A stretch of 64,000 nt of DNA from JBAXAM01 sp964213355 (GTDB lineage: Bacteria; Pseudomonadota; Gammaproteobacteria; UBA9339), in assembly GCA_964213355.1 (NCBI GenBank), contig CAXOVY010000032.1:186001-250000 (forward strand). Reading direction: 5' to 3'. Shown here piece after piece: positions 8,628 to 17,192 of this stretch. Both the position numbers and the translations under genes were made by a program. The notes beneath the pieces were generated by a model. It was not told the DNA's origin and searched no databases. It saw only the letters and a program-made list of their open reading frames with translations. The first letter of the stretch is position 1, and the number at the start of each line of letters is the position of its first letter.

Positions 8628-9002
8628 CTATTTTGCGATGTCTTTCAACTTCTTTAGAGGTCTGATTCTTACAATATTACGAGCTGGTTTTGCAGCAAAA
8701 GTCATTAGTTCACCAGTAAATGGATTTTTTCCTTTGCGGGCTTTGGTGGCAGACTTACGAACTATGTGAAATTTTGCCATACTCGGAAAAACAAATATGC
8801 CTGGGCCTTTTTTTGAAAGGTGCATTTTGATAATGTGTACTAGTGATTCTATCGCTGCTGTGGCTTGGTTCTTTCCAAGTCCGACCATTTCCGCAACTGA
8901 TTTTGCTATTTCAGATTTTGAAAATGGTTTTTTGATAGAAAGTGGTTTAACAGTAGACTTTGCTTTTGCTACTATTTTTTTAATAATTTTTTTTGCTGCC
9001 AT
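8628..9002 (-). CDS. HU/IHF-family histone-like DNA-binding protein with Lys-rich N-terminal tail
   Basis: 124 residues from the ATG at 9002, chosen because AAGGAG lies just upstream. The open frame extends further but without a ribosome site. The first ~30 residues are Lys/Ala-rich (AAKKIIKKIVAKAKS...). The HU fold follows, with FSKSEIAKSVAEMVGLGKNQA, the beta-arm signature GKNPFTGE and the C-terminal basic tail. HU proteins bend and compact DNA as dimers. The basic extension is reminiscent of HU variants fused to H1-like tails. It is a single-gene transcription unit with a near-consensus promoter and a strong terminator. Confidence 0.9.
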   Translation of the reverse strand: MAAKKIIKKIVAKAKSTVKPLSIKKPFSKSEIAKSVAEMVGLGKNQATAAIESLVHIIKMHLSKKGPGIFVFPSMAKFHIVRKSATKARKGKNPFTGELMTFAAKPARNIVRIRPLKKLKDIAK

Positions 9003-9052
9003 GGGATACTTCTCCTTGTTTTTATTATATGGATAAGGGTAATTACTGGGAT

Positions 9053-9080
9053 ATAGTAGCAAAAATAGGATGATTGTCAA
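9053..9080 (-). promoter_or_regulatory. Sigma-70 promoter of the HU-like gene
   Basis: On the minus strand TTGACA (9080-9075), a 16-base spacer and TACTAT (9058-9053) form a near-consensus promoter about 50 bases before the ATG. The strength fits an abundant nucleoid protein. Confidence 0.75.
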
Positions 9081-9285
9081 AAGTAAGAACAAAATGCGAG
9101 TTTTTGTATGGTTTTTATCTTAACAGTAAGTAGTGAAGAATATTTTAGACGCTATCACAGACACAGATGTGTGAAATTTTTGTTACTGTAGTACATTATA
9201 TGAGGCAGGAATCGAAGCAGCAGGTTTTAAAATAGTTGTTTATATACTTTAAATGGTTTTCTTCATGATGTAAGATCGATCTTGA

Positions 9286-10032
9286 ATGACCTCATACTTT
9301 ATAAAAGATTTTCTAATTATATTCATCGGATTTTTTACCGGTTTTTTTACTTCAACAACAGGTGCCGCATCTTTAATGTTGATTCCTCTCTTGTCTTTAT
9401 TTGGATATCCAATAGTGGCAAATATTGCAACGGTTCGGGTGTGCTCTTTTCTTTCTATGGTGCCTGGGCTTTTTGTGTTCCATCGAGCCAACCAAGTTAA
9501 CTATAAGGTTGCTCTTTATGCTGCTATCTTTTCTTCTGTGGGCGCTGTTATTGGAGCGATATTTATTATTAATGCGTCAACTGTTTTAGTAAAATACACT
9601 GTTGCTGGATTGATAGTTTTTGCCTTTTTGATTTGGTTTCTAAAAGATAAAATCTCATGTAGGTATAAATTTAATGGGTTGGTACAGAAACTAAAACACC
9701 CTTTATTTATTTTACCAGGGTTATTGGGAGGAACCGTTGGTGGACAAGCTATTTTATCCAATATAATTCTTGTTCCGGTTTTTAAGCAAACTTACCTTAT
9801 GGCGGCTGGGACAAGGAAAATTATTGGATTAGTTACAGCTGTGATCCCTATAATGATGTTTGCTTCTTCTGGTACTATTGATTGGAAACTGTGCATAGAA
9901 TTGGGTGTCCCTATGCTTGTAGGGTCATACTTTGGCGCAATATTTGGGCTAAAAAAAGGAGAAAATTTTGTTAAAGCCCTTTTCTTTACTATAGCGTTTT
10001 TGGCTCTACTAAAAATGGTTTTTGTTACATGA
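9286..10032 (+). CDS. TauE/SafE-family anion permease
   Basis: 248 residues, almost entirely hydrophobic, with 7-8 predicted membrane helices arranged as two halves. The N-terminal Gly-rich helix (GFFTGFFTSTTGAASLMLIPLL) and the GLLGGTVGGQ segment in the second half are typical of the TauE/SafE (DUF81) family, which exports sulfite, sulfoacetate or related organic anions. It begins a run of overlapping genes: its TGA overlaps the ATG of the next gene (ATGA). The substrate cannot be read from sequence. The linkage to a sugar dehydrogenase and a kinase suggests export or uptake of a pathway product, which is inference. Confidence 0.85.
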   Translation: MTSYFIKDFLIIFIGFFTGFFTSTTGAASLMLIPLLSLFGYPIVANIATVRVCSFLSMVPGLFVFHRANQVNYKVALYAAIFSSVGAVIGAIFIINASTVLVKYTVAGLIVFAFLIWFLKDKISCRYKFNGLVQKLKHPLFILPGLLGGTVGGQAILSNIILVPVFKQTYLMAAGTRKIIGLVTAVIPIMMFASSGTIDWKLCIELGVPMLVGSYFGAIFGLKKGENFVKALFFTIAFLALLKMVFVT

Positions 10033-10598
10033 AAATAGCATTGGTAGGTTGTATGGGCGCGGGAAAATCCACGGTTGGATCTTTGTTAGCCAAACGTTTA
10101 GAATGGCCGCTCTATAGCACGGATGATATTATCGTAAAAAAATACGAAAAATCTTTAAAAGAAATTCATTCTGAGTACACCTCAATGGGTTTTTTTTATA
10201 TTGAACATAAATTGTTATTGGAAATCTCCAAAAAAGAGGATTTCGTGTTAGCTACTGGAGGCGGAATTGTTTTAAATGGAAGTAACAGAGAGATTTTGCA
10301 GCGGGAGTTCTTTGTTGTTTATTTGAAGGCAGATGCTGATGTGTTATTTAGTCGTATTCGCGATGAGTTAGAAAGTCGTCCGCTTTTATTAGCAAATGAT
10401 CCATTGGAAAAAATGAGAAATATATTAGCTTACAGAGAACCATTCTACCAAGAGGTTGCTCATCATGTTTTAGAAACCAAGGCTATGACTCCAGTAACAG
10501 TTGTTGAAGAAATTCGACAGCAGTTATTAAAGCGCAAAAAGTATGCTCCTGCGGTTTTGACGTGGGAACGAAATGATGGAAGTCAAACAGTTAAATGA
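10029..10598 (+). CDS. Shikimate-kinase-like P-loop kinase
   Basis: 189 residues. The Walker A motif is GCMGAGKST (about 8-16), TDD follows near 33, then the substrate-binding GGG motif (LATGGGIVL, about 76) and the lid arginine in ELESRPLL. This is the AroK/AroL fold at about the usual length plus a short tail. Shikimate kinases phosphorylate the 3-hydroxyl of shikimate with ATP. Overlaps of four bases with both neighbours indicate translational coupling to a permease and a Nudix-like protein, not to aroB, so it may be a paralogue used on another substrate. Whether the genome has another aroK would decide this. Confidence 0.85.
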   Translation: MKIALVGCMGAGKSTVGSLLAKRLEWPLYSTDDIIVKKYEKSLKEIHSEYTSMGFFYIEHKLLLEISKKEDFVLATGGGIVLNGSNREILQREFFVVYLKADADVLFSRIRDELESRPLLLANDPLEKMRNILAYREPFYQEVAHHVLETKAMTPVTVVEEIRQQLLKRKKYAPAVLTWERNDGSQTVK

Positions 10599-11434
10599 CT
10601 ACTAGTGATAAACATTACGAGTTAGTGTCATTGGTTCCAAATAGCTCAATTATTTTGGAAGAGCGTGGCCTATTAGTAAACTTAGATGCTATAAAATCCA
10701 TCGATTTTGTATATAACGATTCCATGTTTAACGATAAAGTGAAGGATGGTAACTATTTTTGGGTATCTGGTGGCGGAAGCTTTTTGATAAATGGTCGTTA
10801 TATTCTTTTGGTAAAAAGAGGTAACAACGCAAAAACCAACCCTGGAAAATTCTCTTTATTTAATGGACGGGCAGATAATGTCTCAGAATTAATCAACCCT
10901 AATCTTGTTATTAGGGAACTATTTGAGGAGTTGCTTCTATTTTATGATAAGACACTCTTGTATCCAATCGTTCCAAAATATCAGCATATTATAGATAAGA
11001 TTTATAAAAACGCTACTATCGTTGGAATATTAAGAGAAAATGATATTACCATGAGCATTAAAGTAAAACTATATGAAACTCTTTTACAAACTCATAAACA
11101 TAAAGTAGTTGTTGTTTATAAAAACAAAAGGCATGATTATAATTTGATTTATCATATTAATAACACCAATGATATCAATGTACTGTTTTTGTTATCACTT
11201 GAATTACAGGATGTTACAAAATTAACTGCAATAGATGGGGAGTGTTATTTTATTGGAAATGATTTAATTAGATCGCATCGAGAGATATATGTGTATGATT
11301 TATTTACTGCAAACTGTAGTAGCATCGGTTACCAAAACAGAGAATATTATTGCTTAAAGCCGGAGGATATGACTGAGCATCTTCGATATTTGCTCAGTAT
11401 ATTGAGTGAGGAAATAACTGATGATAAAAAATAA
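10595..11434 (+). CDS. Nudix-like protein of unknown substrate
   Basis: 279 residues. Around residues 50-115 it has the layout of a Nudix domain: a Gly-rich strand FWVSGGGSFLINGRYILLVKRG, then a box-like segment running from NGRADNVSE to RELFEELLL. The REx2EE core is intact but spacing from the leading Gly and Glu is one residue longer than the classical box, so it is a variant. The C-terminal half (about 130-279) is not recognised. Nudix enzymes cleave nucleoside diphosphates linked to another group. Coupling to a nucleotide-sugar dehydrogenase would fit a nucleotide-sugar substrate, but this is inference. Confidence 0.6.
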   Translation: MTTSDKHYELVSLVPNSSIILEERGLLVNLDAIKSIDFVYNDSMFNDKVKDGNYFWVSGGGSFLINGRYILLVKRGNNAKTNPGKFSLFNGRADNVSELINPNLVIRELFEELLLFYDKTLLYPIVPKYQHIIDKIYKNATIVGILRENDITMSIKVKLYETLLQTHKHKVVVVYKNKRHDYNLIYHINNTNDINVLFLLSLELQDVTKLTAIDGECYFIGNDLIRSHREIYVYDLFTANCSSIGYQNREYYCLKPEDMTEHLRYLLSILSEEITDDKK

Positions 11435-12626
11435 AAAGATTTCGATAATAGGTGGCTCAGGTCATGTTGGATTGCCTTTAGGAGTAGTTTTAGCGGAAGT
11501 TGGTTGGAGTGTCGGTTTGGTTGATATCAACCAAAATAACAACATATTGGTAAACAAAGGGATATTTCCATTTTTGGAATATGGTGATGGTGGTGATAGC
11601 GCTAATGAAACTTTAAAAAAAGTAGTTTCAGCAAACAGACTTTTTGCTACTGATGATTTAGCAAAAGTGGCTGAAAGTGAGATTGTTTTTTTTGTTACGG
11701 GTACGTTGCTAGATGAATGTTTGAATCCCAGGATAAATGATGTTGTCAAAGTAGTAGAAGAATATTTGCCCTATTTAAACAATAACCAGCTAATTATTTT
11801 AAGAAGCACGGTATGTTTAGGTGTAGTAGAGATAATAGAGGCTTTGTTAACTAAAAGACTTGGTAAGCATAAGTTAGCATACTGTCCAGAGAGAGTTGCT
11901 CAAGGGCATGGTATTTCGGAAATAAAAGAATTGCCACAAATTATTGCAGCTACCTCGTTCGAGGCAGAACAAGAAGCTGTAAAACTTTTCTCTTCTATCA
12001 CTTCTATGACTATAGTATTAAAGCCAGATGAGGCTGAGCTCGCAAAATTAATGACTAATACGTGGCGCTATATAGAGTTTGCTATTGCTAATCAGTTCTA
12101 TGTGATAGCAGAATCGAAGCAACTAGATTTTTATAAAATCTATGATACCATAAAAACAGGTTATCCAAGAGCAAAACATTTTGCATCACCAGGGCTTACT
12201 GGTGGACCATGTTTGTTTAAAGACACTATGCAGATTTCAGCTTTTCGAGATAGATTCTTTCCTCTTGTGCATGCGGCTATTCTTGTAAACGAAGAACTTC
12301 CTGTGTTTTTGGTCAAGCAGATGGAAGATAAATTAATTTCTCTAAAAGATAAAAAAATAGCTATTTTGGGAATGTCATTTAAAGCAAATAATGATGATAA
12401 GCGTGGGAGTTTATCGTATAAAATAAAAAAGACATTAGAAGCAAAATCAGCTCAGGTTTTATTGAGCGATGTTTTCGATGATTCATTGTTGGCTTATGAC
12501 GACGCTATCAGCAAAGCTGACGGTGTTATTTTGGGAGTGCCCCATAAGGAATATATTAACTTAAAAGTTAATATACCGTTTGTCGATTGTTGGGGTGTTT
12601 GGAGAAGTAGGGAAAAACAGGAATAA
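11421..12626 (+). CDS. UDP-glucose/UDP-ManNAc-type nucleotide-sugar dehydrogenase
   Basis: 401 residues with three domains of the UDPGDH family. The N-terminal NAD-binding domain has IIGGSGHVGLPLG (about 8-20). The central dimerisation domain has the Glu in PDEAELAKLMTNTWR. The catalytic Cys264 is in GGPCLFKD, and the C-terminal UDP-binding domain begins at IAILGMSFKANNDDKRGS. The GGPCLxKD form matches WecC/TviB-like UDP-N-acetylhexosaminuronate enzymes more than Ugd. They oxidise C6 of a UDP-sugar twice with NAD to a uronic acid. It overlaps the previous gene by 14 bases. No glycosyltransferases are nearby, so this is not an ordinary capsule locus. Confidence 0.85.
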   Translation: MIKNKKISIIGGSGHVGLPLGVVLAEVGWSVGLVDINQNNNILVNKGIFPFLEYGDGGDSANETLKKVVSANRLFATDDLAKVAESEIVFFVTGTLLDECLNPRINDVVKVVEEYLPYLNNNQLIILRSTVCLGVVEIIEALLTKRLGKHKLAYCPERVAQGHGISEIKELPQIIAATSFEAEQEAVKLFSSITSMTIVLKPDEAELAKLMTNTWRYIEFAIANQFYVIAESKQLDFYKIYDTIKTGYPRAKHFASPGLTGGPCLFKDTMQISAFRDRFFPLVHAAILVNEELPVFLVKQMEDKLISLKDKKIAILGMSFKANNDDKRGSLSYKIKKTLEAKSAQVLLSDVFDDSLLAYDDAISKADGVILGVPHKEYINLKVNIPFVDCWGVWRSREKQE

Positions 12627-12669
12627 AGTAAAAATATTAAGGGTTTATTTCCTGGGCGAGGAAAATTGT

Positions 12670-13749
12670 ATGGGTTTTAAAGGTTTTTTAGGTGCAATTA
12701 TTACAGTGATATTGATGGTGTTTCATGTGGATTGTATTGCCAACCCTAAAGGAACAGTTAATATTTTGACCTGGTATGCATATTTAAGATCGCCTGAGAT
12801 AATTTCTGCTGTTAAGGATCAGTGTGGTGTCGAAATATTCTACGATGAGTATTACAGTGTTTCCGAGTGTCTTTCAAGAATAACTACAATTAGAGATTTT
12901 TATTATTACGATATAGTTATATTTCCGAGCGATATATACGAGCTTATTAAAGAAAAATTAAACATAAAAAATTCAGATCTTAATAAGGTAGTAAAAGATT
13001 ATAGTAGCCGCATCAAGAATCATTATTTGTTACACAGCTATCCCAGTAATGTCGTATATTTTACGCTTACACTTTATGGTTTTATTTGGAATCCAGCAGT
13101 CATTACACTTTCGACCAGTGATTCAGTTTCTTCAATGTTTGAAAAAGCAAAAGATAACATTGTAATATTGGTTAATAGCTTTACTGGGGTATGGAATTTA
13201 ATTGATGTTAACCAAAAATTACCATGCGATTTGCTGGCGCTGGCTTTTGGGAAGATTATTCAGAGTGCAGATATATATATTACCAATGGATATAACAAAT
13301 TATATGATAAGGATAGGTTTGCGTTTGCTTTTCAGCGATCAGGAGAGGCTGTTTTTACTATCAAGGCTTCCAAAAATAAAAGCCTATCTTTTCTTGTTCA
13401 TCCCGATTATTCCTATATTTCTCCCGATCTTATGGCAGAGTTAAACTCTAGGTCTGAAACACGATGTGTCGCAAGAGTTTTAGCACACAAAAAAGTTTTA
13501 GATATCATACAGAAAAAAACTTATTATTTGTCTCCTTATGGAACATATAAATCGGTTAATGATCCAGTATTCCAACGGGTTTATAAATGGCTATTTGATA
13601 ACGCGGATAAAGTGCGATGGTTAGATTCATTTTTTGCAAAAAATGCAAGCGAGTATAATGAGCTACGAAATATGTGGGATAAAATCCATTTATTACCACG
13701 GGTGCTTAAGAATCAGTCCATAGTGTTAAGGCATGAATCAGATAGTTAA
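12670..13749 (+). CDS. Periplasmic binding protein, PotD/spermidine-putrescine type
   Basis: 359 residues from the ATG at 12670, preferred over an earlier in-frame ATG at 12580 because GAGG precedes it and a signal peptide follows directly (hydrophobic IITVILMVFHVDCIA). After cleavage the mature start GTVNILTWYAYLRSPEIIS and the segment VEIFYDEYYSVSECLSRI match the opening lobe of polyamine-binding proteins. An aromatic FIWNPAVI and a late NDPVFQRVYKW helix also fit. No ABC permease or ATPase is adjacent, and the next genes are a sensor kinase and a response regulator. A role as periplasmic ligand-sensing partner of the kinase is plausible but inferred. Confidence 0.7.
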   Translation: MGFKGFLGAIITVILMVFHVDCIANPKGTVNILTWYAYLRSPEIISAVKDQCGVEIFYDEYYSVSECLSRITTIRDFYYYDIVIFPSDIYELIKEKLNIKNSDLNKVVKDYSSRIKNHYLLHSYPSNVVYFTLTLYGFIWNPAVITLSTSDSVSSMFEKAKDNIVILVNSFTGVWNLIDVNQKLPCDLLALAFGKIIQSADIYITNGYNKLYDKDRFAFAFQRSGEAVFTIKASKNKSLSFLVHPDYSYISPDLMAELNSRSETRCVARVLAHKKVLDIIQKKTYYLSPYGTYKSVNDPVFQRVYKWLFDNADKVRWLDSFFAKNASEYNELRNMWDKIHLLPRVLKNQSIVLRHESDS

Positions 13750-13821
13750 ATAAAATAAGTTTAATCTTAAAGCCCAATGTGATGAGGGTTAATTTTTGCC
13801 AAAGATTGGGTTGTAGCGCTT

Positions 13822-15456
13822 ATGAACAAAATAGATACAAAAAATCTTAATAGTATAATTAAGACAATTAATAGAAACATTATAACATCGTTTTTGATAA
13901 TTTTGATTTTTTTTGTCATAACAGCGGGTGTTATTTTTGTCAATTATAAAAATAGTGAGAAGAAAGTTGTAAAGCAACAATTGAATGCAACGTTTTCGGT
14001 CTTTACGGCCAAAATTTCTCAAAAGCTTATTGATATAACATTATTAGATGAATTTATACACTATCTTCATTCTGGTTCAATAAGTAGGCAATATCGTATT
14101 GCCGCTCTTTTAAATCAGATGCATCATTCAGGTTTAAATGCAATTTCTGGAATGGATATCTTTAGTAGTAGTGGTGTTAGTATTTTTACCTACGGTGTAA
14201 AGACAAATGATTCAGTTACCTTGGAGCTTTGCTATTTGAACAGAAAATTTCTTAATTTTGATGTTGGCACGTGCTCATATAGTTGGAAACTATATTTTCA
14301 GCAAGATGCCCTTATTAAAGAATTGAAGAGAATCAATCCAGAATTAAAGGAATGTGATAACTGTAGTGTGGCAATTGTAGCAGGTAAATACTTTGGGGAT
14401 TTTCCGATACGAGAGTTTTCAGGTATGAAAGTTAACTTAAGTGTTAAAAATAGTCCTTCAACAATGTTGTGGGAAATGGTTCTTTTTGTTGTGAGTTCAT
14501 TGTTAATTTTAGTAATGTGGAATGTTAATAGAATTACAAGTATTTTTAAAAAGTATCTTTCTGATCCTATTGTCGAAATAACTTCAAAAATCAAAGAAAA
14601 TAAATCTTTACCGCAGGCGGAAGTTGAAGAACTATCATATCTAACAGAGCAAATAGATCAGTGGAAAAAACAAATAATTGAATTAGAAAAAATCAAAGCA
14701 AAGGAAAAAACCAAAGAGGCCAAAGTTAAGATCATGCAATCAATTGGAGCAAGTGTTGCCCACGAATTACGTACACCGATAAGATCTATTATTTCCGGAG
14801 TGTCTGGGATTGAAAAATTTCTTCCTGCTTTATTAGAGGGCTATGATTTGGCAAGAAATGCCAATTTATTAACTAAGGTTATTAGACCGCAACAAATTGA
14901 ATTATTGCATAAGGTCTTGGCCAATTTAAAAATAGAGGGTGCAGCAGCAAATACAATAATAGACATGCTTTTAATGAAAATTAGAGGAACTATCACGGAA
15001 AATGTAGATGTTAAAATACTGTCTATTAAAGAGTGTTTATGTGAGGCATTACAGCGATATGCTTTTCAGGGGTCAGAGAGAGATTTAATTGTTTGCGATA
15101 CGACGAATGATTTCCAATTTGAAGGAAATCAAATTTTAGTTGTACATATTTTATTTAATTTATTAAAAAATGCATTATACTATATAGCTAGTGCGCATAA
15201 GGGACAGATATATATTCATTTTGAAAAAGGTAAAAATGAAAATATGTTATATTTTAAAGATACCGGAAAGGGGGTTCCAAAAGAAGTGTTACCGCGTATA
15301 TTCAATAGGTTTTACAGTAGAACAGAAGGGGGCGTGGGTATAGGGTTATCTTTCTGTAAAATGGCTATGGAATGGATGGGTGGAAGCATTACTAGCCAAT
15401 CAATTGAGGGCGAGTATGCGGAATTTGTTTTACATTTTTCAATACCTAAGGAATGA
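13822..15456 (+). CDS. Membrane sensor histidine kinase
   Basis: 544 residues. A first membrane helix (about 21-43) and a second (about 217-236) enclose a ~170-residue periplasmic sensor region with several cysteines. A charged coiled linker (about 265-305) leads to the DHp domain with phosphoacceptor His314 in SVAHELRTPIRS. The HATPase domain shows NLLKNALYYI (N box), DTGKGVP and GVGIGLSF (G boxes). In the DHp, the segment after HELRTP (IEKFLPALLEGYDLA ... ANTIIDMLLMK) resembles the CqsS/LqsS-type kinases of quorum-sensing circuits. The stop overlaps the response-regulator frame. The ligand is unknown; the upstream binding protein or product pathway is a candidate. Confidence 0.88.
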   Translation: MNKIDTKNLNSIIKTINRNIITSFLIILIFFVITAGVIFVNYKNSEKKVVKQQLNATFSVFTAKISQKLIDITLLDEFIHYLHSGSISRQYRIAALLNQMHHSGLNAISGMDIFSSSGVSIFTYGVKTNDSVTLELCYLNRKFLNFDVGTCSYSWKLYFQQDALIKELKRINPELKECDNCSVAIVAGKYFGDFPIREFSGMKVNLSVKNSPSTMLWEMVLFVVSSLLILVMWNVNRITSIFKKYLSDPIVEITSKIKENKSLPQAEVEELSYLTEQIDQWKKQIIELEKIKAKEKTKEAKVKIMQSIGASVAHELRTPIRSIISGVSGIEKFLPALLEGYDLARNANLLTKVIRPQQIELLHKVLANLKIEGAAANTIIDMLLMKIRGTITENVDVKILSIKECLCEALQRYAFQGSERDLIVCDTTNDFQFEGNQILVVHILFNLLKNALYYIASAHKGQIYIHFEKGKNENMLYFKDTGKGVPKEVLPRIFNRFYSRTEGGVGIGLSFCKMAMEWMGGSITSQSIEGEYAEFVLHFSIPKE

Positions 15457-15461
15457 TTTTT

Positions 15462-16481
15462 ATGTCTAACTTGAACATTGCCTGTTGTTACTATCCGACG
15501 ACTGTAGCGTTTATTGATGATAACAAATCTTTTTTAGATAATATTTTGCTAGAGTTTGATGAAAATATAAATACTTGTTCTTTCACTGAGCCGACAAAAG
15601 CGGTTGAGTGTCTTAAGAGCCATGTGCTGATTTCTTTTGTGGACAAGTATTTGAAATCTTTAAAAAATAATGAACACCTTGAGGAATTCGATTATAACAA
15701 TATAGAGCATGGATATGTTGATGTTGATGTGTTTAGTATTCACAAGGAGATTTATGATCCAAATAGATTTAGTAAAGTAGTTGTTGTGGTGGTGGACTAC
15801 ACTATGCCAGGAATGAATGGGTTGGAACTTTGCAGGGTTTTAAGAGAATTTCCTTTTAAGTTTGTTTTAATAACTGGAGATGCAACCTTAGGTAAAGCTG
15901 TTGATGCGTTCAATGAAGGGTTGATACACCAATTTATTCCAAAAAATGATTGCGATTTCACCCATAAACTGCAAAATATTATTTATGATTTACAAGAGAA
16001 ACAATTTGAGGAGTGCTCCGATATTATTGTTAAAAGTCTATCAATCAATAAATCTGTTGGTTTGGGTGATCCGTTGTTAATTAATTTTCTTAAGGGCTTT
16101 TTTAAAAAGAATAATATAGTTGAATATTACCTTATTAACGAATCCGGTTGTTTTTTAATGGCGGATGCAAATGGTAACTTAAGTTGGATGGTTATAAAAA
16201 GTGAAGAAGAGATGGCGGAATATACGAGTGTCGCTATAGATAATTATGGCAAGGAAGAAATAATTAAAGAATTGCAATCCCGGGGAAAAGTTTTATTTCT
16301 TCATACGGAAGAAGAACACACCAGTGTTACCGTTGACAATTGGGAGAACTATTTACATTCGGCAACAAAGTTAATTGGTGAAAACAATATTTATTATTAT
16401 TCACATGTTAAAGCTGTGGGTAATGATATTGTTTTTCCAAATAAAATTACTTCTTATGAGAAATTTTTGGCAATGAAGTAG
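15462..16481 (+). CDS. Atypical response regulator with enlarged receiver and unknown C-terminal domain
   Basis: 339 residues from the ATG at 15462, favoured because AAGGA sits nine bases upstream; an ATG at 15453 abuts that site and would give 342. The acidic pair FIDDN is near residue 21, the phosphoacceptor Asp in VVVDYTMPGMNG near 112, then ITGD and the conserved Lys in FIPKND. The gap between acidic pair and Asp is about 90 residues instead of ~40, so an insertion of ~45 residues sits inside the receiver. The C-terminal ~130 residues (EYYLINESGCFLMADANGNLSWMVI onward) are no DNA-binding domain that I know. It is the partner of the kinase just upstream. Its 3' end overlaps the convergent repressor pseudogene by 35 bases. 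Confidence 0.82.
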   Translation: MSNLNIACCYYPTTVAFIDDNKSFLDNILLEFDENINTCSFTEPTKAVECLKSHVLISFVDKYLKSLKNNEHLEEFDYNNIEHGYVDVDVFSIHKEIYDPNRFSKVVVVVVDYTMPGMNGLELCRVLREFPFKFVLITGDATLGKAVDAFNEGLIHQFIPKNDCDFTHKLQNIIYDLQEKQFEECSDIIVKSLSINKSVGLGDPLLINFLKGFFKKNNIVEYYLINESGCFLMADANGNLSWMVIKSEEEMAEYTSVAIDNYGKEEIIKELQSRGKVLFLHTEEEHTSVTVDNWENYLHSATKLIGENNIYYYSHVKAVGNDIVFPNKITSYEKFLAMK

Positions 16482-17148
16482 CCTTCCTGCGAAGCCATAT
16501 TACGGGTGCAACATCAGTTAATTCCATATCATAAAGTATAAGTTGTTGTTTGCTGCCTAGATTTAGACTTAGTAAAGTAAAAAGACCATTTTTGTTACCG
16601 CTTTGAATTTGGCGTAAAAGAATTTTATTATTTTTGGTGCGCACTATGCAGTTTAATCCGATAGTTTTATCAAAATCCTTGTTAGCTACTTTTACTCCGG
16701 CAACAAGATCTTTCTGCAAAAAATATGGTTCCATAGCATCATCTAGTACTGTAAGGGAGATGGTTTCCCAATCATTGTTGTTATAAAAAAATTCTAATTC
16801 GGCCTTAATACGCAGCTGTTCTATATTTTCTGGTGTTTGTTCGGTAGAATTTGCAATAGCTTCTTTGAATTGGGTAATTTGATAAGATAAAATTTTCTTC
16901 GGTGGGTCTCCTATACCTTGCATGATCCAATCAACCGAGCTTTTAATTCCCTCAGTTTGAAATATATCTACCAACAGAGTCGCTCTTTTTTGTGGTATTC
17001 CTCCGAATCGGGCATTTTACCAACCGTTATAGGTAAAAGCTGAAACACCAGCCATCTGAGCGATGTCTTTTCTGCTGAGTTTTGCCAGTTTTCTTAGCTG
17101 CATTAACCGCTGGGCTTTCGCTATAGGCGAATTTAAAGATGACTTCAT
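16447..17148 (-). pseudogene. HTH + S24 (LexA/CI-like) repressor with an in-frame stop codon
   Basis: From the ATG at 17148 the frame encodes an XRE-type HTH (LRKLAKLSRKDIAQMAGVSAF) and then meets TAA at 17019-17017 (codon 44, context GGTTGGTAAAATGCC). The same frame continues to 16447, giving 233 codons in total. GAA at that position would restore the common NGWENAR-like sequence, so a single G-to-T change is likely. The C-terminal domain is S24-like (LTVLDDAMEPYFLQKDLV) but has Ala (about residue 138) where autocleaving repressors have Ser, and Arg in LLRQI where the dyad Lys is expected. The only downstream start for the remainder is a TTG at 16974. It may be a pseudogene or a base-call error. 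Confidence 0.75.
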
Positions 17149-17192
17149 GTATACCCTGTATTTGGTTATAAAAATGTTTTTTAGAATTTTAC

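Noticed and set aside
8797..9036. Plus-strand hydrophobic open frame opposite the HU-like gene
   Set aside because: It is a shadow of the Lys-rich HU-like codons; promoter, ribosome site and terminator all belong to the minus strand.
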